Of a DNA stretch of 17,944 nt, positions 5,820-12,826 are shown piece after piece. The notes beneath the pieces are model-generated. The model saw only the letters and a list, made by a program, of their open reading frames with translations. It was not told the origin of the DNA and ran no database searches. The translations under genes and the position numbers were made by a program. Location of the stretch: assembly GCA_017515945.1 (NCBI GenBank), contig JAFWDX010000316.1:1-17944 (forward strand), in the 5' to 3' direction. Every line of letters starts with the position of its first letter. Position 1 is the first letter of the stretch. The stretch is from Blautia sp. Its GTDB lineage: Bacteria; Bacillota; Clostridia; Lachnospirales; Lachnospiraceae.

Positions 5820-7592
5820 ATGTCAACCGTTAATATAAAAATAGAGGGAATCCCCTATCAGGTAGAAAATGGATTGACGATCCTCGAGGCCGCCAAGGCC
5901 TGCGGATACGAGATCCCTTCTCTGTGTGCCTTTAATCACGGAGAGTGCAACGCCGCTTCCTGCCGTGTCTGTCTCGTAGAGGCGACCGGAGCCAGAGGCC
6001 TTGTAGCCAGCTGCGTATATCCGGTAGCTGAGGGCATGGAGATCAAGATCTCCTCCCAGAAGGCCGTTGAGGCCCGCCGCCGCAGCGTTGAGCTTCTTCT
6101 TTCCAACCACAACAAGAACTGCCAGCAGTGCGACAAGAACGGCCAGTGCGAGCTGCTCCATGTGGCCAACGTGACAGGCGCCAGAGACGACGCTTTCGCA
6201 GGCGTTCATTCCGAGACCTATCTCGACACCCTGGCTCCCGGCCTGGTGAGAGATACCTCCAAATGTATCCTCTGCGGCAGATGTATCGCCAGATGTAACA
6301 ACGCTCATGCCCTGGGTATCCTTGGCTTTGAGAACCGCGGATTCAAGACCTTCGTGTCTCCCGCGCAGAACCGCAGCTTTGCCGAGTCTCCCTGTATCCA
6401 GTGCGGCCAGTGTGTCAATGTATGTCCCACCGGCGCTCTGATGGAACACTCTGAGATCGGTCTCGTGGACGCTGCTTTCCGCGCCGGCAAGCATGTCATC
6501 GTGCAGGCCGCTCCGGCTGTCCGCGCCGCCCTCGGCGAGGAGTTCGGCTATCCGGTAGGCACACCGGTCACCGGCAAGATGATCGCTGCGCTCCGCCGTC
6601 TTGGCTTTGAGCGTGTCTATGATGTAAACTTCGGCGCCGACCTCACCATCATGGAAGAGGGCACCGAGCTGCTTCACCGCCTGACAGAGGGCGGCACCCT
6701 TCCGATGATCACATCCTGCTCACCGGGCTGGGTCAACTATGCAGAGCTGCAGTACGGCGATCTGCTGCCGCACCTTTCCACCTGCAAATCCCCGCACCAG
6801 ATGCAGGGCGCCATCATCAAGTCCTACTGGGCGAAGGAAAAAGGCATCGCTCCGGAAGACATCTTTGTCGTTTCCGTCATGCCCTGTATCGCCAAGAAGT
6901 ACGAAGAGAAGCGTGAGCAGGAGAAGGTCAACAATATCCCGGATGTCGATGCGGTCATCACCACCAGAGAGCTTGCCCGCATGATCCGCAAGAGCGGTAT
7001 CCTCTTCAACCGTCTGCCGGATGAAGAGTGGGATCAGGATATCATGGGCGATTACTCCGGCGCAGGCGTCATCTTTGGCGTCACCGGCGGTGTTATGGAA
7101 GCTGCCCTTCGTACCGTATACTTCAAGCTTACCGGCAAAGAGAAAGAAGAGATCGTCTTTACAGAGGTCCGCGGCCACGAGGCCGGCATCCGTGAAGCCT
7201 CCATCGACATCAACGGCACGACCGTCAACGTCGCCATCGCTTCCGGCATGCGCTCCGCACGCGTTCTCCTTGACGAGATCCGCGCCGGCAAGTCCAAATA
7301 TCAGTTCATCGAGATCATGGGCTGCCCGGGCGGCTGCATCAACGGCGGCGGTCAGCCGTACGTCAGAAGCTGCTTCCTGCCCGAGGAGGACGACAACATC
7401 CTCGATACCTACAAAGAGAAGAGAGCACAGGCCCTCTACAGCGAGGACGAGAGACAGGTCATCCGCCAGTCCCACAACAATCCGCAGATCATCGAGCTGT
7501 ATGAGAAATATCTCGGCGAGCCGAATTCTCATCTGGCACATGAGCTGCTGCATACCTCTTATGCCGCAAGGGAGAAATTCCCGGAGAAGTAA
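5820..7592 (+). CDS. hydA: Bifurcating [FeFe]-hydrogenase, catalytic subunit (HydA/HndD)
   Basis: 590 aa, from an ATG with GGAGGAGG 7 nt upstream; an upstream in-frame TTG at 5790 is less likely. It carries the H-cluster and makes or oxidises H2. Electron-wire motifs in order: [2Fe-2S] at C36, C48, C51, C65; His-Cys3 [4Fe-4S] at H97, C101, C104, C110; two [4Fe-4S] clusters at C149/152/155/159 and C192/195/198/202. H-cluster motifs: L1 TSCSPGW (C300), L2 MPCIAKKYE (C356), L3 EIMGCPGGCINGGGQP (C502, C506). L1 has one cysteine instead of the TSCCPGW of classic monomeric enzymes; I recall this form as common in NAD-linked trimeric enzymes. It is the last gene before a strong terminator. The maturases HydEFG are not in the window. 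Confidence 0.96.
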   Translation: MSTVNIKIEGIPYQVENGLTILEAAKACGYEIPSLCAFNHGECNAASCRVCLVEATGARGLVASCVYPVAEGMEIKISSQKAVEARRRSVELLLSNHNKNCQQCDKNGQCELLHVANVTGARDDAFAGVHSETYLDTLAPGLVRDTSKCILCGRCIARCNNAHALGILGFENRGFKTFVSPAQNRSFAESPCIQCGQCVNVCPTGALMEHSEIGLVDAAFRAGKHVIVQAAPAVRAALGEEFGYPVGTPVTGKMIAALRRLGFERVYDVNFGADLTIMEEGTELLHRLTEGGTLPMITSCSPGWVNYAELQYGDLLPHLSTCKSPHQMQGAIIKSYWAKEKGIAPEDIFVVSVMPCIAKKYEEKREQEKVNNIPDVDAVITTRELARMIRKSGILFNRLPDEEWDQDIMGDYSGAGVIFGVTGGVMEAALRTVYFKLTGKEKEEIVFTEVRGHEAGIREASIDINGTTVNVAIASGMRSARVLLDEIRAGKSKYQFIEIMGCPGGCINGGGQPYVRSCFLPEEDDNILDTYKEKRAQALYSEDERQVIRQSHNNPQIIELYEKYLGEPNSHLAHELLHTSYAAREKFPEK

Positions 7593-7629
7593 TTCTGAGT
7601 GGAATTCTTCTGACATAAACTAAAATATC

Positions 7630-7668
7630 AACAGGCTATGAACTTGGATGTTCATAGCCTGTTTTTTT
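7630..7668 (+). terminator. Intrinsic terminator of the hydrogenase operon
   Basis: CAGGCTATGAAC (7632-7643) pairs perfectly with GTTCATAGCCTG (7650-7661) around a 6-nt loop, followed by seven T (7662-7668). Flanking A residues extend the stem into the T run. Confidence 0.95.
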
Positions 7669-7801
7669 AGCTGAAGTCTGACGCCCATTTACCTGCGGGA
7701 AAGCCAGAATTCCTCTCCTGTTTCAGTCCGACCGTAAAAAGTACTACTGACTCCATTTACCTGAACAGTAACTATGAGAGTCACATTAACGCTTCACAGT
7801 A

Positions 7802-7830
7802 TTGACAAGCTAAATTTTCTTATCTATAAT
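7802..7830 (+). promoter_or_regulatory. Consensus sigma70-type promoter of the peptide transporter operon
   Basis: TTGACA (7802-7807), a 17-nt spacer, then TATAAT (7825-7830): a perfect consensus. A start near 7837 gives a leader of about 215 nt that includes a whole mobile repeat copy (7869-7999). The stretch 7669-7801 between terminator and promoter holds no gene that I can see. Confidence 0.85.
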
Positions 7831-7868
7831 CGGCTATAAGTTGAATGATACCGGTACAGTGGCACATG

Positions 7869-7999
7869 GTAACTGTTCAGTCACAAGCTCCTTCACAGAT
7901 ATGAGGCCGGGCACAGGCTCCTTTCGTCGCATTGAAAGTGCGCCTCCCAAGGGACGCCTGCGTGTCGCAGTAAATGCGAGATACTGACTGGACAGTTAC
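7869..7999 (+). mobile_element. GTAAC-family MITE-like element (131 bp) in the oppB leader
   Basis: Ends are GTAACTGTTCAGTCA and TGACTGGACAGTTAC. It is flanked directly by GGCACATG (7861-7868) and GGCATATG (8000-8007), identical in 7 of 8 positions. The left hairpin's right arm has decayed (CAGATAT instead of CAGTTAC). Compared with the 185-bp copy it lacks the middle module with the T-rich run. It sits between the promoter and oppB, so it is transcribed. Confidence 0.85.
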
Positions 8000-8051
8000 G
8001 GCATATGCTATTGTACTTTTTTTGGATACCCTGCAGGAAAGGAAGCCCAAC

Positions 8052-8990
8052 ATGTTTCGATATGTCCTGAAGCGGATCGTGCAGATGATCCTGATCGTCC
8101 TTGCGGCCTCTGTGCTGATCTTTGTCATGGTACGTGTGACTCCATCGGATCCCATCGCGTCCATGACCAAGGGAAAACGGATCAGCCAGGAGACCCGGGA
8201 GGCGTTGGTCAGGCAGTATCATCTGGACAAATCCCAGCCTGAACAGTACCTCATCTGGATAAAGAACGCCATCAGGGGAGACCTGGGGGACAGCTTTGAG
8301 AAAAAACAGCCGGTGACGACCCTGATCGCGGACCGGCTGCCGACCACGCTTCAGATCGTGCTGATGAGCTCGATCCTGGCCTTGCTGCTTTCGATTCCCA
8401 TCGGGGTGCTCTGCGCAGTGCATATGAATTCGGCAGTGGACAGGATCCTGTCGTCGGTGACCCTCATTTTGGTGGCCTCGCCGGTGTTTCTGACCGGTAT
8501 CGTGCTCTCACTGATCTTTGCCATGAAGCTTAGGTGGTTCCCTTCCTTCGGTACAGGCAAGACCTTTGTGGAAAACCTCCGGTACCTGTTTTTGCCCTCT
8601 CTGGCCCTGGCCTTCAGCATGGTTGCCCTGATCGCCCGGATCACCCGGTCCAACATGATCGAGCAGCTGCACAGCGGCTATGCCCAGGCGGCCGTCGCCA
8701 AAGGCATGCCCCGCCGGACCGTGATCTGGAAGCATTGTTTTAAAAACGCCCTGATCCCGGTGATCACGGTGGCCAGCATCCAGATCGGCACCATGGTGGT
8801 CGGCGCCGTTCTGGTGGAAAACGTATTTGCCCTGGGCGGGATCGGCGATGTGCTGATCTCCAGCATTAAATCCAGCGATTATCCGGTGGTGCAGGGCATC
8901 ACACTGTTGCTGGTGGTTTTGTTCGCGCTGATCAATCTTATTGTGGATATCGTATACGCCTGGATCGATCCACGGATCCGGCTGGAGTGA
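8052..8990 (+). CDS. oppB: Peptide ABC transporter permease (OppB/DppB)
   Basis: 312 aa, typical of DppB/OppB. One of two integral membrane subunits forming the translocation path of a peptide (or nickel-type) importer. The start MFRYVLKRIVQMILIVL is the classic N-terminal membrane segment; RVTPSDP and the QYHLDKSQPEQYLIWIKN region follow, as in the family. Toward the C-terminus the ATPase-contacting EAA loop is visible (YAQAAVAKGMPRRTVIWKHCFKNALIPV), then VLVENVFALGGIGDVL and a final AWIDPRIRLE. GGAAAGG lies upstream of the ATG. An in-frame ATG at 7974 lies inside the mobile repeat and would add an unlikely leader. First gene of the operon; a 147-nt repetitive spacer separates it from oppC. 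Confidence 0.94.
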   Translation: MFRYVLKRIVQMILIVLAASVLIFVMVRVTPSDPIASMTKGKRISQETREALVRQYHLDKSQPEQYLIWIKNAIRGDLGDSFEKKQPVTTLIADRLPTTLQIVLMSSILALLLSIPIGVLCAVHMNSAVDRILSSVTLILVASPVFLTGIVLSLIFAMKLRWFPSFGTGKTFVENLRYLFLPSLALAFSMVALIARITRSNMIEQLHSGYAQAAVAKGMPRRTVIWKHCFKNALIPVITVASIQIGTMVVGAVLVENVFALGGIGDVLISSIKSSDYPVVQGITLLLVVLFALINLIVDIVYAWIDPRIRLE

Positions 8991-9130
8991 AAGCGGTACG
9001 GGCAGACATGTGTTTGATGCGGAATGCAAAACGTCTGTGGATTCGTATGTAGTGAAACCGGTACGGCAGACATTTGTTTGCAGCGGAATGTGAATTGTCT
9101 GCGAATCCTTCTGGAGTGAAGCGGAGGTAG
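8983..9130 (+). repeat. Imperfect 65-bp tandem repeat, 2.3 copies, spanning the oppB-oppC spacer
   Basis: Unit 1 (8983-9047), unit 2 (9048-9111) and a partial unit 3 (9112-9130) each begin with a TGGAGTGAA-like sequence; in unit 1 this contains the oppB stop codon. Units 1 and 2 share GGTACGG, CAGACAT, TGTTTG, GCGGAATG and GTCTG blocks. Each full unit can fold: CAGAC/GTCTG in unit 1, GCAGACA/TGTCTGC in unit 2. Unit 3 turns into the oppC ribosome-binding site GGAGGT. Confidence 0.75.
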
Positions 9131-9137
9131 CGTTTCA

Positions 9138-10076
9138 TTGAATAAAGATAAGTACAGCCTTTTCGGGCACAGGCCCATGATCAAAACCCGAAGAAGAAAG
9201 GAAGGCCGGCTCTTCACAGTGCCTATGGTGATTTCGTTGGTGATCCTCCTGACGGTGATCTTTGCCTGCATTTTTGCACCTTTGATTTCGCCTTACAGCC
9301 CGACGGAGCAGAATCTGCCGGACTCTCTGGCGCTCCCCTCCATGCGGCATCTGCTTGGAGCGGACAAGGTCGGCCGGGATCTCCTGACCAGACTGTTCTA
9401 TGGGGGCAGGACCACGCTGCTTTCCGCCATCGGTGTTGTGGCCTTTTCTGTCGTGGTGGGCGTGCCGCTGGGACTGGCTGCCGGTTACTATGGCGGCATT
9501 GCGGATGTGGTCATCGGCCGTGTCTGCGACCTGGTCCTTTCATTTCCTTCTTTGCTTCTGGCTTTCGTATTTGTGGCCGGATTTGGCCGCAGCATGGCCA
9601 ATGCCGTGATCGCACTGGGCATCGTGTATCTCCCCATGCTGATCCGTCTGGTCCGGTCCCTGACGCTGATTGAAAAAAACAAGACCTATGTGGAGGCAGC
9701 CGGATCCATTGGATATTCGGACGCAAGGATCCTGTTTTTCCATATTCTGCCCAACTGTGTATCCAGCATCATCAGTCAGATCACCCTGGATCTGGCCTAC
9801 GCGATCCTGGACCTGGCTTCCCTGAGCTTTCTGGGACTTGGCGTACAGCCGCCTACTGCAGACTGGGGCGCCATGCTGGATGAGGGCAGAAATTTTCTGC
9901 TGCAAAATCCCCTGCTGGCCCTGGCCCCGGGTATCGCCATCATCCTGACGGTAGTTGCGCTGAACCTTTTCAGCGACGGGCTCCATCAGTATTTTGAGCC
10001 GCTCCAGCGTGAGCTGCCCTCCTTCGATAAAGTGGAAAAGCGCGCCGGAAAGAAGAAAGAGGCTGTATATGGCTGA
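9138..10076 (+). CDS. oppC: Peptide ABC transporter permease (OppC/DppC)
   Basis: 312 aa. The second membrane subunit of the importer, partner of OppB. I place the start at a TTG (9138) because GGAGGT lies 9 nt upstream and the encoded NKDKYSLFGHRPMIKTRRR leader is normal for DppC; the next ATG (9177) lacks such a site. The first membrane segment is followed by SPYSPTEQNLPDSLALPS and the family signature HLLGADKVGRDLLTRLFYGGRTTL. The EAA loop reads TYVEAAGSIGYSDARILFFHILPN, and the C-terminal ASLSFLGLGVQPPTADWGAML is diagnostic. The last 8 nt overlap the next gene, so the two are probably translationally coupled. Confidence 0.94.
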   Translation: MNKDKYSLFGHRPMIKTRRRKEGRLFTVPMVISLVILLTVIFACIFAPLISPYSPTEQNLPDSLALPSMRHLLGADKVGRDLLTRLFYGGRTTLLSAIGVVAFSVVVGVPLGLAAGYYGGIADVVIGRVCDLVLSFPSLLLAFVFVAGFGRSMANAVIALGIVYLPMLIRLVRSLTLIEKNKTYVEAAGSIGYSDARILFFHILPNCVSSIISQITLDLAYAILDLASLSFLGLGVQPPTADWGAMLDEGRNFLLQNPLLALAPGIAIILTVVALNLFSDGLHQYFEPLQRELPSFDKVEKRAGKKKEAVYG

Positions 10077-11085
10077 GCATAGTCTGTTGTCAATAAAGGA
10101 TCTGAGAGTCGACCTGATGTCGATCCGCGGCATCGTGTATGCCCTGGACGGGGTCAACCTGGAGCTGGGCGAGGGCCTGATCCATGGGCTTGTGGGAGAG
10201 AGCGGCTGCGGCAAGAGCATGACGGCCCGATCGATTCTCCGGCTTCACGACGGGAAACGTTCCCGCATGAGCGGGGAGATCTTATTTGAGGGAAAAAACC
10301 TGCTCTCTCTTTCTGAACGCGAGATGCAGGACGTGAGGGGTAAGCAGATCTCCATGATCTTTCAGGATCCCATGAATTCTCTGAATCCCCTTTATACCAT
10401 CGGGGAACAGATCAGTGAGACGGTTCGCCGACATGAAAAATGTGGAAAAACGGCTGCTAAAGCCCGGACGCTCCAGCTGCTCGGGAAAGTGGGTATTAAT
10501 CCTCCCGACCGCCGTTACAGACAGTATCCCTTTGAACTGAGCGGCGGTCTGCAGCAGAGAGTCATGATCGCCATGGCCAGTGCCTGCAGGCCAAAACTCC
10601 TGATCGCGGATGAGCCCACCACTGCCCTGGATGTGACCATCCAGGCTCATGTGCTGGAACTGATCCACAGCCTGTCCGGGGAAATGGGTATGAGTGTGCT
10701 GCTTATCACTCACAATTTCGGGATTGTGGCGGAGGTCTGTGACAGGGTCTCGGTCATGTATGCGGGCAGGATCGTAGAGACGGCGGACACCAGGGATATT
10801 TTTCGTCATCCGGCTCATCCTTATACAAAAGCCCTGATTGAAAGCATTCCCAAAGCGGGTACCGGTGAAGAATACCTGCCCACGATCCCCGGCACCCCGC
10901 CGGAGCTATTTGAGCGCGATCCGGGCTGCCCCTATCGGGACAGATGTCCCAGGGCAGGAGAAGCATGCAAAGTGCGGCCCATGGATGAAAGGATCGTAAC
11001 TGCGAAGGAGCTTGCGACTGAACAGTTACAAGGGATCGAGGCGGGGCATACAGTGGCCTGCTGGCAGGCAGCGCAGGCACGGTGA
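10069..11085 (+). CDS. oppD: Peptide ABC transporter ATPase (OppD/DppD) carrying a repeat-derived 14-codon insertion
   Basis: 338 aa. Cytoplasmic ATPase that powers the OppBC permease. Motifs: Walker A GESGCGKS (about 43-50), Q-loop MIFQDPMNSLNP, signature LSGGLQQRV, Walker B LLIADEPTTALD, H-loop LLITHN, and the oligopeptide-type C-terminal region with four cysteines (CPYRDRCPRAGEAC and later AC), which binds an Fe-S cluster in some homologues. Between the third and fourth cysteine lies VTAKELATEQLQGI, encoded by a 34-nt mobile hairpin plus an 8-nt target duplication. Without it the protein reads MDERI-EAGHTVACW, a normal family ending. The 42-nt addition keeps the frame. The start overlaps the oppC end by 8 nt; an earlier in-frame start is inside oppC and less likely. 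Confidence 0.94.
   Translation: MAEHSLLSIKDLRVDLMSIRGIVYALDGVNLELGEGLIHGLVGESGCGKSMTARSILRLHDGKRSRMSGEILFEGKNLLSLSEREMQDVRGKQISMIFQDPMNSLNPLYTIGEQISETVRRHEKCGKTAAKARTLQLLGKVGINPPDRRYRQYPFELSGGLQQRVMIAMASACRPKLLIADEPTTALDVTIQAHVLELIHSLSGEMGMSVLLITHNFGIVAEVCDRVSVMYAGRIVETADTRDIFRHPAHPYTKALIESIPKAGTGEEYLPTIPGTPPELFERDPGCPYRDRCPRAGEACKVRPMDERIVTAKELATEQLQGIEAGHTVACWQAAQAR
10996..11029 (-). mobile_element. Solo 34-nt hairpin of the GTAAC family inside oppD
   Basis: GTAACTG (10996-11002) and CAGTTAC (11023-11029) enclose a 20-nt loop matching the family's terminal hairpin on the minus strand. Flanks AAAGGATC (10988-10995) and AAGGGATC (11030-11037) match in 7 of 8 positions, as for the long copies. 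Nothing else of the long element is present, so the hairpin seems able to insert by itself, or is what remains of a precise internal deletion. Confidence 0.8.
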
Positions 11086-11108
11086 CTTAAACAGATACGA
11101 TAATACAT

Positions 11109-11123
11109 TATACTCGCGTGATC
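11109..11123 (+). repeat. Left part of a TATACTCGCG palindromic repeat split by the mobile element
   Basis: TATACTCGCGTGATC here and GCGCGATTAAAGAAATGGAA from 11269 join into a sequence that closely follows the intact repeat on the minus strand of 17281-17330 (TATACTCGCGCGATCAAATA and onward). The GTAAC-family element sits exactly between the parts. Confidence 0.7.
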
Positions 11124-11268
11124 GTAACTGTTCAGGCACAAGCTCCTTCACAGTTACGAGGCCAAGTGCAGGCTCCTTCCGTCGCATTGAAAGTGCGCCT
11201 GGCCTTGGCTGTTGAACTTTTGTTCCACGCACCTCGCAGTAAATGCGAGGTGCTGACTGAACAGTTAC
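11124..11268 (+). mobile_element. GTAAC-family MITE-like element (145 bp) between oppD and oppF
   Basis: Left end GTAACTGTTCAGGCA, right end TGACTGAACAGTTAC. The flanks GCGTGATC (11116-11123) and GCGCGATT (11269-11276) match in 6 of 8 positions, both differences being transitions. The 34-nt hairpin is intact. It lacks the AAGGGACGCC and AAGGCACGCC modules of the 185-bp copy but keeps the module with the T-rich run. The 305-nt gap between oppD and oppF is mostly this element and its split target. Confidence 0.85.
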
Positions 11269-11320
11269 GCGCGATTAAAGAAATGGAAAATGTACCTGAT
11301 TTTCCGTGCGGTATATGCAG
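11269..11320 (+). repeat. Right part of the split TATACTCGCG palindromic repeat
   Basis: It continues from the element's right flank as GCGCGATTAAAGAAATGGAA and ends in TTTCCGTGCGGTATATGCA, corresponding to GGAATTTCCGCGAGTATGCA in the intact copy, with about 9 extra nucleotides in the middle. Confidence 0.6.
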
Positions 11321-11390
11321 AGGCTCTAAATACGTAGAAGCAAGGCGTTTTACGTATCAAGACCCTCTGGTATAATTATGGAGTTTTCGT

Positions 11391-12394
11391 ATGAGTGATA
11401 ATCATGTGGCAGGTTCTCCTGAAACAGTGATCCGTGCCACACATCTGAAAAAATATTATACCATGAGTTCAGAGGGCTTTGGCAGACCCCGCAGGATCCT
11501 GCGGGCTGTGGATGATGTTTCGCTTCAGATCGACCGGGGCCGGATCCTTGGCGTGGTGGGCGAGAGCGGATGTGGGAAATCCACCTTGGGCCGTTCCCTG
11601 CTCAGACTCTTTCCCGTGACGGACGGTGAGATCTTTTTTGCCGGCCAGGATATTTCCCGGCTTACACGCCGGGAGCTGAAACCCATCCGCCGGAATATGC
11701 AGATGGTTTTCCAGAATCCCTATGCCTCCTTTAATCCAAAGCAGCGTATCGGGAAAGCGCTGCGGGAGGTCGGTCATGTATACGGAATGAACCGGGAGGA
11801 GTCCATGGAGCGGATCAGAGGTCTGCTTGAGACCATCCGGCTGCCGGATACGGTGTTGGAAAGACTTCCCTCCGAGCTTTCCGGCGGACAGCTTCAGCGG
11901 CTGGCCTTCGCCCGGGCACTGATGACGGATCCGGATTTTATCGTGGCCGACGAACCGGTTTCCGCTCTGGATGTTTCCGTGCAGGCTCAGATACTCAACC
12001 TGATCGTGGACCTGCGCAGGCAGATGGGACTGACCATGCTTTTCATTTCCCATGAGGTGACGGTGTGGAGCATATCTACGATGAAGTGGCGGTCATGTAC
12101 CTGGGGGAGATCGTGGAGCAGGCGCCCACGCAGGAGCTTTTCGCAAATCTCCTGCATCCCTACACCCAGGCGCTCATGTCTGCTGTGCCGCGGTCAGATC
12201 CGGAGGAAAAGAAAGAGCGCATATTGCTGGAGGGCGATGTGCAGGGAGCCGTCAATCTGCCGCCAGGCTGTCGCTTTGCCTCCCGCTGCCGCTTCTGTCA
12301 GGAGCGCTGCCGTCAGGAGCATCCGGGACTCCGGGAAGTGCGGCCGGGACACTTTGCAGCCTGCCATTTTGCAGAAAACGGTGCAGGCGTATAG
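11391..12394 (+). pseudogene. oppF: Peptide ABC transporter ATPase (OppF/DppF) with a one-base frameshift
   Basis: The second ATPase of the importer. The first frame gives Walker A GESGCGKST, Q-loop MVFQNPYASFNP, signature LSGGQLQRLAFARAL, Walker B FIVADEPVSALD and H-loop LLFISHE-like LTMLFISHE. Right after HEVTV the frame is lost: the family sequence [22 protein letters not shown] resumes in the -1 frame from about 12065 and runs to TAG at 12394, including the four-cysteine C-terminal region ([19 protein letters not shown]). GTGTGGAG at about 12063-12070 would be GTGGTGGAG in an intact gene, so one G is missing. Restored length is 334 aa. As read, translation continues out of frame to a TGA at 12462-12464, inside a mobile repeat. 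GGAG lies 7 nt before the ATG. It may be true decay or a sequence error. Confidence 0.88.
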
Positions 12395-12399
12395 TAAGT

Positions 12400-12539
12400 C
12401 GGTGTTTCGTCGCATTGAAAGTGCGCCTTTCAAGGGACGCCTCCGGTGTGGCTTTGGCCATTGAGCTTTTTGTTCCACGCACCAGTCAAGGCACGCCTGC
12501 AGTGTCACAGTTAATGCAAGGTGCTGACTGAACAGTTAC
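12400..12539 (+). mobile_element. GTAAC-family element lacking its left hairpin (about 140 bp)
   Basis: It begins with the internal module GGTGTTTCGTCGCATTGAAA and ends with a perfect TGACTGAACAGTTAC (12525-12539). The left 34-nt hairpin and linker are missing, and no 8-bp flanking duplication is found, as expected after a deletion. It lies directly downstream of oppF. The remaining 12540-12826 stretch before the binding-protein gene holds no gene I can support, only a small TCCCTG/CAGGGA hairpin near 12737-12760. Confidence 0.75.
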
Positions 12540-12826
12540 TGACAGTTCAATATAAAGTATATACAGAGGTAATGAACAAGTCATCAAATGCCCGATAACA
12601 GGCTCTGGCAGCTCCGGTTCCTCTTGTATATAAATATCCCAGATGACAGCTGTCCGGTAAGGAGTCAGCAGTATATTAATGAACCAGCAAGATGATCCAT
12701 TCATTTACGGATGACTTCTACGCACATGGACCTTGCATCCCTGTCGTTGGAGGCAGGGACAGAAAAGACCGGTACATTTGGACAGCTGCCCGCAACAAAC
12801 ATTTTCAGCAACATCAGGAGGAAAAA

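Noticed and set aside
4196..5821. A 541-codon open frame on the minus strand opposite the NuoF-like gene, and similar long antisense frames at 12935-14575 and 1414-2775
   Set aside because: They mirror strongly codon-biased real genes, have low-complexity or non-protein-like composition, and lack ribosome-binding sites and recognisable domains.
7741..7773. A further degenerate 34-nt hairpin copy (CTGAACAGTAAC end)
   Set aside because: Only the last dozen bases resemble the family; the left arm and 8-bp flanks do not match, so it may be chance.
7974..8051. An upstream ATG start for oppB at 7974
   Set aside because: It lies inside the mobile repeat and would add residues foreign to the family; ATG 8052 has a ribosome-binding site and the classic MFRYVLKRI start.
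11348..11376. A separate promoter for oppF using TATAAT at 11371-11376
   Set aside because: The -35 region (TTTTAC) is poor and the start would fall within about 8 nt of the ATG, leaving no room for the ribosome-binding site.
12055..12075. Programmed -1 frameshift in oppF
   Set aside because: There is no slippery heptamer, the change is simply explained by one missing G in GTGGTGGAG, and the family is not known for recoding.
7869..12539. The repeated sequences as a CRISPR array
   Set aside because: The copies are far apart, in both orientations, variable in length and separated by genes, without regular spacers.
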